Positions 1 through 13,594 are shown, counted from the first letter of the stretch. The stretch is DNA of 64,000 nucleotides from Nymphaea colorata (GCF_008831285.2 NC_045138.2:37067115-37131114), one strand, 5' to 3'. Translations and numbers: made by a program. Notes: generated by a model from the sequence alone, not told the origin.

Positions 1-453
1 GCTGATAGGCTTTAATAGACAGATTTGTTCTACCTTTTTAACCTGTACAATGTCTGGCTTTACATGTAACAAGTTATTGTTTTATTTTTGTTGGTTTTCT
101 TTTTCTTTCTTCTGGGGTACATCTGAAGCTGAAGGGTCTTAGCTCTTAAGTCGCCTCCCTAGCCAGGTGGAGGAAGCTCATTGGCGTCCTTGGTATAGCT
201 GGAGCAAGATAGAAACTCCAATCTGAATCATGCCATTTGGAGATTTCCTCTTTTGTGGTGAATGCTAGGGAGTTGATTCAGGAACCCTTCATGATGGTTA
301 CGTTGTGATGATAAATGATGTCCTGTTTTTGCAACTCGAGAAACAAACCCTGTTATGCATCTTATTTAAGCTTCCATTTCCTCCTCTTCTCTTTGTTGTG
401 TTGTGCGGCATCATATATTCTGCTCTAACAAATCCTTCTTTTTTTCCCTGAAG
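1..453 (+). other. Intron of the aldolase-like gene
   Basis: No coding frame that fits the aldolase N-terminus is visible. The stretch ends in a pyrimidine-rich tract and an AG at 452-453 directly before the first recognised exon, so it is read as the 3' part of an intron whose upstream exon is outside the window. Confidence 0.6.
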
Positions 454-956
454 CATGGAGCTGGCAGTGGAAGCAGCACGTGCAGCTCTGAGTGGTGGTA
501 TCTCTTTGGTGGGAATTCTTGAATCATATTATTTTCTATCTCCTTCCTTCCAATTCCTTATACAATTGTCTTTATACCTTTTATGGCAATGGCATTCAGT
601 TTTCATGGGAAAACATCCTTCTAGTTTAATTCCTATGGGTACATAACCCACTATAGGTAGATGAAGTGTGCTAATTACCACATGGATGTGTGTTTTTTAT
701 GCCATTACAAAATATTTTGCGTTTTTCGTTGTTAATCTTGATGGTATTCAGAATTCATGCTCATTCTTAGGAAATTTAGTGGCTGATGTTCTTGTCTTCT
801 AGTTGTAGATGATAAATACATGTCTGATGTTTCAAAGTGCCAATGCATTGAATACGCTGATCGTATGTCATGTAGGGGAATTTGAGTAACTTTGTTAGGA
901 AAGCAGGGAAATTTTTCCTCGTTTTTCATCCATTGATGATGAATCTGTGGGGCTTT

Positions 957-1013
<57 letters not shown>

Positions 1014-4000
1014 AATATGGACTTCATTTATGAAAATGAGTATTTCTTTGATATATTTTAAAATATTTTACTCTCTAATTTGCAGTTGGAGATCATCATT
1101 TCTACACCAGGTGTGTTCGAGGTTGTTTTTGTACAACTTTTGGTTTGCTCTCTTGTTTTAATCTTGAATTTCCATTGCTTTTTTGAGTCCAGAAACTAAA
1201 GTATGTTTTCTTTCTCCATGTGCAGGCAATTCAAGAGCTTGTAAGAGAATATCCATCATCCCTTATAGGAGTAAGTATATAATGTGTAACTTAGACGCAA
1301 TGTCATGCAGTAGGTCTCAACGTATGAACTTAATTTTCTTCTCTGTTTCTATTGTTAGGATAGTGGAAAACTTTTGTCAATTAACTATGATATTGGAATA
1401 TGCCTTTAACGAATTAGAACTAGATTTTGAGTAAACTGTAAATTCTTCAGTTTTCAGACAAGTTCTTTCGATATATTGTTCTATGATGGATTATAATTTT
1501 CAACGGTTAGAAGCACAGTGTATAAGTGTCATAAGCTACATATACCACTGAAACAAGGTAATGGTACATGACAGCCTTTGCTTATTTCTGGATGTTTGAA
1601 TTAATGTGGTCTTCAAGGCTTCTTCTTGGTTCCAATGGGAGATTTGTTTTTTCTTTAATGTTTTAAAATATGTGCACTTTGTAATGAAATTCCATTCTTT
1701 AATTGCGCTTGCCACTCTAATTGGAATGTGAATTATACCTTTCTTTAATCATGTCCATTCTAGAGAAGGATCACCACTAAAGGGAAATGAAGGGAAAACA
1801 GGCTATTGTAGGCTCATTTTTTTTGTGATCTGGTCTTGAACTTGTTCATCTGACTATTGCATGCGGATCATAAGTTGCAAACACAACATGGTTTCCTAAT
1901 GCAGTGTATAAGTCCGGATGAAGTTCTACCAGAAATGCTACTGTAGAGGGATTTCAATATTTTAATGGTTTTAGATTAAGAGTGATGATTTGGTTTTGGA
2001 CATGGATAAAAATGTTAAGCAGGCTATTTGAGGCCAGGGTTTTCACCTAGCTGACAGTTCACGTGGGTGTAATGTCATAACTGACACACACGAGTGCATG
2101 CTTGCTGTGATTGGTTGGGGCAAGACATATGTGTGAGAAGTGGTTCATCATGCTTTATGTATACTATATATTATTTTGTTCTTTAATGATAAGAAGCTCA
2201 TGGAGCACCCACCTAGATCTACTGACATTGGTTTTTTGTGATAAGGTTAGATATGCTCACGGCTTTTAGTTATTACTGAAGCTAGAAAAAGCAAACAGAA
2301 GAGTAGATTTCCAAAGCTGAAACCAGGAGTTATTAACTTTCTTTATGTCTTTTTCATGTGTCCATGCACCAAGCCGCTTTGGTAAGTCTCTCTTCCCTCA
2401 TGCATGCACAGATAGAAAGACTAATTTATTTCTTGTCACAGCCATTGGATCTCAACAGGTGAAATGGCGATGACTAGAAGCTAATGCTCTAGGAGCTCCA
2501 TTAGTTACTCTTAGTCCGTACAATACATATAAATGTATCATACAGCTTTATGTTACTATATAATTATAGGTATGTATATGTGTATATTGTGAAGATATTC
2601 TAGCTGTTGCTTCATAACCAATCATGGCTGGTAACTGATCACTATCCATGCTTACCATGCTTCCTAAGCTTTCGTAAAAATCTCTACAAAAGCACTCGTT
2701 AATAGACAACTCGAGTTTGAGAATCTGTTGTGCAGGTTGTGCCTTCCACTTTTTCTTCTCTGCTCCTCGTCTCCTAACATGTCATTTCTTGTCAATGTTT
2801 AACACATGCTTCTATAAAATGTGCGTGTGTGTTTTATCTTCTCTCAAATTGGAATAATGTGGCTTTGCTATTGCCTAGGCGGGTACAGTCCTCTGCTCCA
2901 AGGATGCAGAACATGCTGTACAAGCTGGGGCAAAATTCCTATTGAGTCCAGCAACTATTAAGGTTTGACTATAAAACTTCTACTGAAATAGGACATCATT
3001 TATCTGCATTTGTTATCTATTCAGAAAGTAATGTGACTTGTATGGCATTTGAGTTGCCTTTTTGCATCATGTCTTTGTTAACAGAAGAGAGAGATTGGTT
3101 AGAAACTCTTGAGTTGACTAAAAGGAAAAAAAGAAGGAAAAATGAATAGAAAGCATAAGAGGTAGATGTGTAAGGAGATTAGACAAAGAACCAGAAATAA
3201 TACCAGGATAATAAACAAGAAACACACATAAGACCGTGGAAGACTGCACTCTCACTCTCAATTGGACTGTAAGAACTAAAAAATGAAAATAAAAGGATCC
3301 AGATCATGATGCCAAACAACATTCAGTTACAGTTAAAGGCTGCCAAAAAAGGACAAGGGGCTCTAGAAAATGAAACACAAGGAATTGATCTTGAAAAAAT
3401 TACTAGGAGGAAGAAAGGTTAGAACATTTCAACTGAATTCTGGAAAAAAATGTGAGAAAATAATAGTTTCATATACACAAAAATTCTGAATTTCAACAGT
3501 ATCAAATCCTTTATTTCATGTGCACGGTACATGCCATGAGAAGATAGAAGTAATTCAACCTGAATTGTGAATGCATAGGGTACTCAAGACTCAACAGCAT
3601 AAATGTTTGGATGCTTAATGCTAATTTTTCTATTTCCATGTCCAGGCACCATGGAGGTACTTTTATTCTTGTATACTGTATCATACATTGTCTGACTACA
3701 TTTGTTTTTAGCTTTTTGAGAAGTATCTTATGTAATATTCATGTACAAAATTTTCCAAAATACCATGAAGAAAGTAAGGCGATACATCATTGATGTGCAT
3801 TATTTTTCTACTAGCCATGCAAATGGTTGAAATATGAAAATTCTTCCAAAGCATGGATTTTAAGTATTTAAGATATTTGTTTATTCCCTTGTCTTGCCAA
3901 GCTGAATTGGACTATGATGTTGTATGATACTTGGAGTTCTCATGTTTTCCAGTTTTCTGGCGATAGTGCATCTCGGATTTTATACTGGGAATTGTTTTAG

Positions 4001-7000
4001 CTTGGAAAAATGGAACACTCTTGTTATACATCTTTGCGGATGAAAGTGTAATTTTGAAAGAAATGAAGTATTCCGTGTGGCAGCCTGAAGCTTTTTATTT
4101 GACTTACTTCCTCTTATTTTCTGCTTCTCTTTTCTCCACGTTGATCTCCAATTTTGTTCTGGCAAGAGGGTTTTGGTTCTCCTCAACTGAAGATACAATT
4201 AGCTATAGGTGTTGATGCGCTTTTGTGGCTTTTGTAGGATATCATTGGCGATTTGAGAAGCAGTTCTGTTCTTTATCTTCCTGGAGTAATGACCCCAACA
4301 GAAGTGAGATAATCTTCTCTTGTGCTTATCTAGTCTTAGTTTTAGTTGATTTCTTTTAACTAAGTAACCATTTGTATCATCATGTATAATGTATGGCGTG
4401 TCTTTGATGTGGATTTGTGTATATTGAATTTTTTAGTAGTCAGCATATTTAAATCTGTATCCAACCAATATGGATGTTGATGCAGTCATTGTGGACTATA
4501 GAAGATACAACTGATCTAGTTTGGAAGAAGCAGTTGGGTGTGTAGCTGCTGTATGTCTGTATGCCAGCAGCTCCAACTTTATCTCTCAAAGTTTGATTTT
4601 ATCAGATCTAAGTTTTGAGTTTGATGAAAGATATGAAGTAGAATCTTAGATATGCTGTCCAAGTCAAATTCAACCTGGGATGAAGCAAGACTTTAGTCTG
4701 AATTGAGACACAGGTTAAGACAAAGCTAATGCCAAGTTGAATATCACCTGGTCAAATGAAAGCATGTGGACAGCTAAACCTCTATTCCTCAAAAGCACAC
4801 ACATGCACACACACAGATGACTCAAGAGAACTGAGGTGGCATTGTGATAGCTTGTAGAAGGTAGGATAAGTTGTTCAGGAAGATTCTGCCTTATTCTTAA
4901 AAACAGAACATAATTTGTACTAAGTACAGTATACAGCCTGCCATTTTGTCAATGTATGCATAGCACCTACTTTTGTTGTGCTCATCCCGAATGATATGGT
5001 ATCCCAGTATAAGCAAGCTAGGCATTTGAATTCATTTTATCTGGAGTCTTAACTTTGGAATCCTTTTTTGTCTGAATAATAATTACTCTCTTATATTTAA
5101 CAAATTATCAGGTTTTAACTGCATATGTTGAGGGTGCCAGAGCTGTGAAGGTTAGAGATTTTGTCTTTCTTTTGAGTGTACATAATGCATTATATCTTTT
5201 GATTTGGATCTCATTACGTGATTGATATACTTTGTCTTCTACATCTTATGTGATGGCGTTTTTGTTGGTAATGCCATCCTCTGATAGGCACATACATACT
5301 TGGTCTTTCTTTTAAAAATGTTCAGAAATTTTCTTCGTTCAATTAGTTTGGTACTTATCACGTTCTTTGGTTTGCTACTTCCCATTATTTGTGGTAAGAA
5401 ATATATGTTCCCTGTGAACCTAGAACTTGTTGAATTTTTGGGAAGTGCTTTGCTTGTAAGGGAGAGGGTCATCCTTTTTGTCACCCTTTGATTTGTTATA
5501 ATGAGAGCCAAGGGCTGAAGTAGTTAGCCACCTTTCCGATGGTATTTAGTAAAACCACCAGAACAAAGTTGCACACAAGCACATGGAAGGGTCCGACTTG
5601 GGTAGATTGTTTATTCTTATTTGCCTTATTTTAGGGGTCCTCATTCCAATCAAATTCAGGTTATCCCTATCAAGAAAGGATTTTGTGGATGAAGGGCTGA
5701 CCACATGTTATGTCCATTTTATGACACTAGGATACCAATGTAGTAGCATTCAGCATCGATTTGAGCCAGATCTGGACATTTCGATCCATGACACCAGCTC
5801 TATATCCAATAAATATGGTTATACTAGCCAGGTTGAGGTTTGTAATGGAACCATTGGATTTTTGAAGCAGATATGCTTTGATCATGCTAAGAACTAAATC
5901 AAACTTCACCTACTTTAGTTTCTCCGCGTTATAGTAGATGTCCCTATGTCAGGAAATTCAGCACCACTTGGACTGAAATTATAATTACTCTAGGATTTTA
6001 CTTTAAGGTGCACAAAGGTTATTGTTTTTGTCACATCCATGCTTGCTAGCGACTTTCAACATGCCAAACAGCCTCACATCTGTTTTTTTCAGAATGATAT
6101 CCATCCAAACCTGAGCTTTTAGTACTTTGTGTCCTAGTTTATAACTCTTTTTTGGTGTCGAATCAAGTAGGACAAAGAGTAGGTTGGGATCTGTCAGTTC
6201 GGTTGTGGGCTTCCGGTTAATTTGTTCTTCTCCTTGTTGATCACTTCTGCTTTGTGCTTGTCATAATTCCCCATGTATGTGTGCTTTATATTTGACTGCT
6301 ATTTGTGATTTGGTTTGCCAAGATTTTGTGATTTATGTCCATTGACTGTAGTAGTCTCAGTATTATTTTATTTGTCTGGATCGGATTGCCATTGTCATGC
6401 TTCCTTTGTGTCACATTAATCTTTTAACAGCTTTTACTTGTGCAGGTTTATCCAGTTTCATTACTAGGAGGCCCGCAATACATATCAGCTCTTAAGAAGC
6501 CATTTCCCAATATTCCAATGGTTGCTTCTCAAGGCATCACAATAGGTCTCTCGGAAGAGCCAAACTTGTAATTGTCAAAGCATGTTTGGAGTCTGATTCT
6601 GTTCTGTTTGCTTGATACCATTGAACGTTTTTCATTTGTTCTGACACATCTGAATATTTGATCGAGGGAATTTTTGGTCAAAATTAGATATCATTATGGA
6701 ACAACATTTTTGTTCAATGGAGAACCTTAGTTAGAGCATCAAATGGGTCAGTTTAAGTCGCGTCTTATTTGAAAATAATCTGATACTTCTGCATTTGGCT
6801 CATTAATTTATAGCAAAATGTGCTTGGGTTGAAATTCAGATTTAGTTCAGGTTCAGACACCAGCATTTAAATCACTGTCAGTTTGGATCTGAACAAGATC
6901 CAACTTGACTTCAATTTTTACATTAAAAGTGTATGTTTTTTTTATCACTCCTTATCAGATCAAGTATGTTGTCTGTCACCTTTTATCAGATCCCATTGTA

Positions 7001-8087
7001 TTACAGAGTTCTCTGATCTAGATTTGACACCAGTTTATTGGATTTATTTGGATTAGGATTCTGATATTCAGCTTTTAGATCTGATATACTGGAATCTGGT
7101 CCAGACACAGTCCATTTTTGCCACAAACCATGGCTGATGCAAGCTGGTATAGGAAGCTTGACTGAAGCAAGCTGCCTGTACATACTGCCTTGACTTTCTT
7201 TAAGTGCCTGTTTGGGGATATGCACAACAGGTTCAGAGTTATGGTTGCTTGTGAATGCATCATAGTTACTGATCCTGATAAACTGTTCTGATTGCTTTGT
7301 CCATGCCTCATTTCTATTCAACGAGTGTCATGGCTGATAGTGAAATGTGGTTTCCAGATCATACTAAAAGTACAAAAAATTTGCTGGAATGAATACATGG
7401 AGTCTCACTCCTGCAGTTAATTATGAATCATTGGATATATCCGTGTTAAGCTAGCATCATATTGTACATTTGATCCATTATGCAGATATTCTGCACCATG
7501 GATTGGTGGCAAAAAAGATTTTTGGGCTTGCTAATATGTTCTCTAGTAGCGTGGAAGGCTTAGTCTGCTTGCATTTGATTTATCGAGGAACTTACTGCAC
7601 TTCAAGTTCCAGTTTATGTATCCAAGTCATACATAGTACCTTGAGGGTAATGCCTCACATGTTAGCAGGCCTCCAGTTATTCCTTAGTGATCCTAATGTA
7701 CTTCCGGTTGCTGAATGTCTATGGACATTGTGACTCCTTAGCTTTCACATACTTCTTATATACTCTTTTTTACACTTTATGAAGTTTATTTTAAGATGAA
7801 TGTGGAAGCGTGATAATCACTTCATTTTGGATCCAGTGTTTCTCAAAATGATCCACTAGATTAACTGGAATAATTGGCACTTTATTTGATATCTTATTTA
7901 TTTGTATAATTTTTTGGTTGCAGATTCAATCGAACAATATATTCATTGTGGAGCTTCAGCAGTGGTTTTATCTGATGCTATATTTAACAAAGTATCAGTG
8001 AGGCAACGAGATTTTGACAGAATATGCCAATTAGCTAGAGATTCTGTTTCTCGAGCTAGCAATGCCATGCAGAGGTATGAACCATGA
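454..8087 (+). CDS. KDPG/KHG aldolase-like protein, 5'-partial
   Basis: Class I aldolase of the 2-keto-3-deoxy-6-phosphogluconate / 4-hydroxy-2-oxoglutarate aldolase family, a small TIM-barrel enzyme that cleaves a keto-acid to pyruvate plus an aldehyde. Exons read as 454-508, 1086-1121, 1226-1270, 2879-2962, 4238-4303, 5112-5150, 6446-6545 and 7924-8087; frames stay open across all joins (about 195 codons). Family landmarks in order: ELAVEAARAALSGG, LEIIISTPGVFE (its Glu fits the catalytic Glu), AGTVL..A..AGAKFLLSP, LPGVMTPTE, GARAVK-VYP (Lys ending exon 5112-5150 fits the Schiff-base Lys), LGGPQYISALKKPFP, VASQGIT, and GASAVVLSDAIF. The N-terminal strand of the family is missing, so at least one exon lies before position 1, and the ATG at 455 is internal. 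The end is uncertain: reading on gives TGA at 8085-8087, but a GT donor at 8075 would allow a further exon. The physiological substrate in plants is not settled. Family assignment is strong. Confidence 0.88.
961..1010. repeat. (AT)25 microsatellite
   Basis: An uninterrupted run of 25 AT units in the intron between the first two visible exons of the aldolase-like gene. Likely length-polymorphic. Confidence 0.97.
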
Positions 8088-8803
8088 TCTCCTTTCGTTA
8101 ACCATGTAGAATTTTTTCATAGTCCATGGGACATGGGTATGTCTATTACTTCAAAGCGATAAAGTGCAGCTACCTGAACTTAGTGTACCATTGTTCATCT
8201 TAATGCCTATTCTCTAAAAGTTGCTATATGAAAGGATTATGTTCAATTCAAAACAAAGTTCTCTTGCTTTGTCTGTGTTTCTTGGCTTTTTCAACTGTTG
8301 AATTGATGTAGACAATTACCTGAATATTCTGCTTCCAGAGTATTTACGGCCAATTAGACACATCAATCATTGATACGTTGCAGTCCATCAGGTATTCCAC
8401 TGCCAATTATGAGTGAAATTGTTGAATGCTGGGGATGACTCGGCAGATGTTGCCTACATATTTTGTGCTGATATGATATACAAAATGCGAACATTCCCAA
8501 GCTGAAGGGGCATCACTAGTACCGTTCTCTCGAGTGTGCATCCTCACTGTGAGCCTCATGTCAAATTGACATAGTAGTAGGTTTGTCATATTCTCTAACT
8601 AGTTTGGATCTATATTCTCATATATGCATATAAAGAAACTAGATCTTGACTTCTACAAATCCTAAGAACTTCAACTTCTGAGTCTCTCTCTCTCTCTCAT
8701 TGAATGTTCACTATCGAGCAGTCAATAAGGAAAAAGAAAAACATATTACTCGTTGGTGTGATATTTGTTAGAAGTTTAGATATAGCTTATATATATATAT
8801 ATG

Positions 8804-8835
<32 letters not shown>

Positions 8836-11030
8836 TATATTTGTATATATGTAGAGAGAGAGAGCGAGAAAGAGAGAGAGATCATAGTTCAGGTTATTAG
8901 AGCATTGGCCCATTAACCGATGAACTCTGATAGATGTCCAGTCCAAAGTGTGGTATTATCTGTGCCCCCGGTGCTGTTTGTCTTGTGGTCCTTCAGCCCT
9001 TGGGTGAATGCAATCTTTGAAGTGGTCATTTCAATTTTTGTACAGTGAGCATTTCTCATGAATTAAAAAAATCAATGTAAAATTTCTCGGTTTCCATGCA
9101 GGAGGAAGAGAGAAATGGATCCTTGATTTCCTGCATCTATTTTTCTCCATACATTACTCCGGAGTGGCCATTGGTAATTTGTTCTGGACAAGGCAGCATC
9201 TGTTTCTACTACCAAATGTGTGGAGTGAGGAAAGGTATGAATTATGACACAAGTTTCATCCTCACGCTGTGACACGATCTTTCCAGTCCATGGATGACTT
9301 AGAAAAAGGAATTTGTGCATTCTATACAAAATCAGTTCTAGTCTGCAACAGTTTCTGTTGCAAAGCAGCTTCTTAATCACGGCTTTTTTGTTCTCTTTTA
9401 TTATTTCTATTATTATCATTGCTCTTAACTTTTTTCTTGTTTCTTTTCCATTACTGCTGGGAAACCTGAAGCTGTCAGATCACCTGTGCACCATCCTATA
9501 TAATAAAAAGGTTAGGAAGCATTTCAGAAGCAGAGAGGACACAATATGGAGGCTTATTCTTGCATACAAGGTTGTTCAAGAAAAGCAAGTCCTTTGGCAA
9601 ATTTGCAAAACAAGAATCAGTAAGTGGACCTCCAGTCTCCAAAGCATGATGGCACAGCATTAAGTTCAAAAGCTCTAGTATTTGTAGCAAGTGATATTCC
9701 ATTTACAACCGGACACCAAAAGATGTCAAGCATGCACACAAAATGTAACCTTGAAGCAAAAGAGGAGCTCTCAATCAATAGCTTGGATATTGTGTTTCTT
9801 ATGCCAATGGGAATCTGTTTTTAGCTTCGTTTCCTTCAAGTTGGAAATGGGTATGCCGCTCCATTGCCTACGACCCGTTATATTCTTTTGAAAATGAGTG
9901 AACTTGAGTTCAGGACGTCTAGCTTGGACTTATCAGGCATTCTGTGTCTCTGATGTGCACAAGCGGTGCCTAAACACAGGCCCGCCTATTACATGTATCT
10001 CTATTTGTAGTATGGAAACGAAGGTGGTACATGACCTAAGAGCTGTGAAAGGAAGTCTTTCATCAGTTTTCCAGAAAGCGAGTGAGTTTCTATTTGGAAA
10101 GTTTCGTGAAAGTGAGTGAGTTTTTAAGAGCTGTACACTTGGTGAGGTTGATCAAGCTTCCTTTCTAAATGTGAGTGGAGAACCACTGTTCTGCTTAAAA
10201 GAATATTATAAAATGTACAATTTGACAGTCTTAAGCCAATAAAGGCTCTTTTTATCTTACCAAATTAGAGGCCCGTAAGTTAAATGAAAGAGTATGACGT
10301 AAGGAATGGTGCTTTTAGGCATAATCTTGGTAGGGAGTTTGCCTTATCTGAGTCGTTCTGACAAGAAGGGGAGAAAATGTAGATTTTAGCTTGAGCCTTA
10401 CATTGTTTAGTGTGGTTCCTATTTTCTTGATTTCTTAAAATTGGCCCTTGGGAATTTTCCCGAAGGCTGCTTATGTGGGATAATAAAGAATTAGGAAATT
10501 ATGTAAGATGGAGCGGATTTGGATTGGATTTATGCATATCAAAGAACCATTTCTTTTTCTTTCTCTCAGCATCCAAATTCAGCGCCAACTTCAATATAAT
10601 TTGTTTGGCAATCCTAAACCAATCAATGTAATTATCTGTTACACCAAGTACAAGGCGAACTCAAACAACTTAAGTGCCGACATTCATTAGACTTTTCCTT
10701 GCTTTACAAACTCGTACTTTTGTGTCAAATTACCTAGTTAAGTGCTGATGGTCACGTAATGCGTATTAGCATTATATGGACTTGAGGTTAAATTAGACTC
10801 AGAATACAATATTCAATTGTCATTCTAACTGGGTTTCTTTGTCCAGTTCAAATCCAATAATGGCAAATCGCCCTATATATAGGCAGGGATCAGGAATCTT
10901 ACTGGCAAAAAGCAAAAATATAAACGAAGAGCGAGTGAAGGAAACTTGGGGTTCTTGTTCATGTTCCAAGTTTTTCCTTGGATTTTGTTAATGATCCAAC
11001 ATTTTCCTTTGGATTATCCGGTGATGTGGT
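8088..11030. other. Spacer downstream of aldolase-like gene
   Basis: Several short open frames occur (for example 9072-9419 on minus, 9313-9663 and 9898-10119 on plus), but none shows a recognisable domain, splice structure or conserved motif. The first part may carry the 3'UTR, or one further exon, of the aldolase-like gene: an acceptor-like TGCAG precedes 9102. A TATATATAGG string at about 10873 has no gene assigned to it. Confidence 0.5.
8779..8882. repeat. Compound (AT)n / (GA)n microsatellite
   Basis: AT repeats broken by three TGTA interruptions run to about 8850 and pass into GA repeats (about 8852-8881). It lies 0.7 kb downstream of the aldolase-like stop codon. The open frame across it encodes only YIYIY-type residues and is not a gene. 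Confidence 0.93.
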
Positions 11031-11034
11031 TAGC

Positions 11035-11225
11035 CAAGAGCGAGAATTTTGAGTTTGGGTGCAAAATTGTAGTTCACATATTTTGTCGAGGAGGAATTCG
11101 ATGGATTTATCCTTTTTTTTTTTTTTTTTGCTTTCGGTTAATCATGAATAGAATGGCAGAGGAATTTGCTCGTTCGGAAAACTTGTGATTCCGAGATCGG
11201 CTTGGGCTGGCATGAACAAGACGGA
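11035..11225 (+). pseudogene. Decayed fragment resembling UBA-gene 5' intron
   Basis: This stretch aligns by eye, with many substitutions and a poly-T insertion, to the 5'UTR introns of both downstream UBA genes (about 14055-14235 and 21180-21345). Shared strings in the same order include a GCGAGA start, TGGGTG, TTTGTCGA, GGAATTCGA, GGTTAATC, a G(A/T)GAATTCCG-like region ending TCCGAGA, and CGCTTGGGCT-like text. No UBA coding sequence accompanies it. It is read as a relic of an older copy; a dispersed repeat family captured in all three places is the alternative. Confidence 0.6.
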
Positions 11226-13159
11226 TCAAAACTTAACCATAGGGGCAGGGGAATAGTTTTGGAAGTTACACTCTTCCATCGAATGACTAAGTGGTGTGTC
11301 ATTGTCCCCGTTATGGTTCAAAATTGGATTTCCTTTTTCCAAGAACACACTTAAAGATGAATTACTTCACAATCAACTATTCTAATCCAAATAGTTGTTA
11401 TGGTTGCCATTAGAGCTAACATCAGCCCAGACCCGACTGGCACAATATTGGACAAAGCTTGGCTCAGTAGGTCCAAAGCTCTTGTTGACAGCTTAAACTC
11501 TGCCCATTTAGTTATTGAGCTGCATCTTCATGTCGTCTTCCAGCTTACTAGTTAGTACCCAACTTTGTTCAAAACCATCGTCTTCTGGCTTCGTACCCAT
11601 CCTTGTTCAAAACCATCAGCATTTTTTTTTTAATTTCTTAAAAACGTGGTCAGCGAAATCCTCATCCCGTTTTTTAGATTTTTCGACAATTCAGACAAAC
11701 ACGGGATCGAAATCCCGGATTTCTGAACGATTTTCGGGATTTCGATCCACCCCTATTGGAGTATTTTTGTGCCCGTTGGGGTTCCCATCGTCTTCCTCTT
11801 CTCATCTTCATTCTCCGCCGCTGCCTCACCCTGCTGCTGCCTCAACCCCCACCGCATCCTCAACACCACTGGTGCGTCCCCCAACTGCTGCCTCAATACC
11901 ATCGCCCTCTTCCGTCGTCGCAGCCATCTCCCACTCATCTCTCTCTCCGTCTCAACACCACCGCTAACTCGCCCCGCCGTAGCCCCTTTTTTCCCAACAG
12001 TTTTCCGTTGACGGAATGGAAATGGCCCTCATTAAGACGGTGGACTATCGGCACTCCTCTGCAGAAGCTCCTGCTGCCAAGCGTGTGCCCTCTTGACAGC
12101 CCCTTTTCCCTGCAGAAGCTCCTACTCGTCACCAAGGGTGTCCCCTATTGAAGCTCTGCTGTTCATGTTTGGGCATTGAAGCTCTTTTGTTCCTGCCGAA
12201 GCAATCGACAGCCCCCTTCTCCAGTTAGCAATGGATAGATTAAGCAATTACTGCACCTTCTTGTCCTTGTTAGCCGAATTTTAGATCGTGTTCTGGCTTT
12301 TGCTTTTATGTATTTCACCATGAGAGCAGTTTCTCTGTTGCTGTAAGAACGCAGAGAAAGAATAGCAAAAGTTTGGTGATTTTCGAGGGTGCCCAAATTA
12401 AAAATGACTGATTTCTTATTTCTTTCATTTAACCATATGTTTAGTGTGCAATTGAGGCAATTACATGAAAAACATAATCGTATAGAGAGAAACTTTATCA
12501 AACAGATCAATTTTAGGGTTTGAATAAGTTGTACTTAAAAATTTTAACAATGTTCCAATTTGTTTTCCATGTTGTCAACAAGCACTGGATAGAAATCCAG
12601 TGGATTATAATTCAAGTTCAACAAAAAGCCTGCATTTTGGAAATCCTCATTCTGCTGATCCTTTCCAGGAAGATTTGAATCTCAGGATTTAAATCTTGGT
12701 GCTGCCCAACCCTACCTTATAGGGTTTCTGTATTTTTAAAAAGAGAATGCACCTGTCGGAGACTGACAGTGGTTGAGAAACGGAGTTGGCTGTTGGAGTC
12801 TCGCCAAGGAAGAGGAGAGAGAGAGAGAGGCAACAAAGTGAAAAATGCCAGAGATACAAGGTTTAAAAGTATGTATCAGAGAAAAATGCCAGAGATACAA
12901 GGTTTAAAAGTATGTATCAGATTGAGTTGAGCCCCGGTCCAGCCAACCTATCCCATTATTATATATGTATAATTTTTAGGTCATGAGTTTGGGTTCATTT
13001 AATTGAAGCTTGTCAGACTACCCATTTTAATTACATACAAAGTTCCAGTCTCGCCCTAGTTGATTGAACGATTCAAATCTGAATTTAAATTTAGATTTTT
13101 TTGCACAAGATCTAATTAAATATGGTTTGATAAAAGTTGGATTCGACTGGAATCCGTAC
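11226..13159. other. Spacer before UBA gene 1
   Basis: Contains a C-rich, simple-looking block (about 11760-12140) with overlapping open frames in several phases, encoding Pro/Ser-rich or Leu/Arg-rich peptides. Open frames on both strands at once indicate base composition, not a gene. A (GA) run lies near 12813. No convincing exon was found. Confidence 0.5.
12841..12921. repeat. Two-copy tandem repeat, 41-bp period
   Basis: A 40-bp unit beginning AAAAATGCCAGAGATACAAG is repeated essentially perfectly after 41 bp (copies at 12841-12880 and 12882-12921). The near identity implies a recent local duplication. Confidence 0.95.
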
Positions 13160-13594
13160 TCTTACATTCTCTATTTTATGGACTGGCAATAACATAGGAA
13201 AATCTAAACCGACCCGACCCGACAACGTGGGTTTGTAAGAAAATGAAGCCGCCCGAATTTGGGTCCCGAAATAAACGGAGGGCAAACGCGTTCTCGGGTG
13301 GAATTATCGGCGTCAGCCAAACGCCGCTGGGGAAAGCGAGGACGGACCCGCTTGCCCATCCCAATTTAGTTAATTCGTCGGAACCCAAAGGCCTCCCTTC
13401 ATATCCACCTAAGGTTGGCCAAGAGGACTCTTGGAAGAGAGAAAGGTAGAAGGAGGGATCACAGGAGCGAAAGCAAACCCTAAAATCATCGAGGCGTCTC
13501 GATCGCTTGATCCGTTCGCCTGACCAATTTCTGGCCGTCCATTTCTCGTTCCGGCTAGGTCTCCGTTGCCCCATTCCGATCTCTGTTTCCGGTG
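13160..13594 (+). promoter_or_regulatory. UBA gene 1 promoter and non-coding exon 1
   Basis: This block is conserved with 20345-20760 in front of the second UBA gene, including GACCCGACCCGACAACGTGG, AATTTAGTTAATTCG and CATATCCACCTAAGG. It contains a telo-box (AAACCCTAA, 13475-13483), an element typical of highly expressed growth-related plant genes. A GT donor (GTATGT) follows 13594, and the coding exon begins only at 16166, so the block ends in a 5'UTR exon. The transcription start cannot be fixed from sequence; the C/G-rich string before the telo-box is the likely core promoter. Confidence 0.65.
13475..13483 (+). promoter_or_regulatory. Telo-box AAACCCTAA
   Basis: Plant telo-box motif in the leader or promoter of UBA gene 1, matched at the equivalent place (20650-20658) before UBA gene 2. 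Conservation between the paralogs, embedded in the same flanking sequence, supports a regulatory role. Confidence 0.6.

Noticed and set aside
8704-8916. Open frame with YIYIY repeats
   Set aside because: It is the translation of an (AT)n/(GA)n microsatellite.
11515-12151. Long overlapping Pro/Ser-rich and Leu-rich open frames on both strands
   Set aside because: Frames are open in several phases and both strands at once, which reflects a C-rich composition. No splice context or domain was found.
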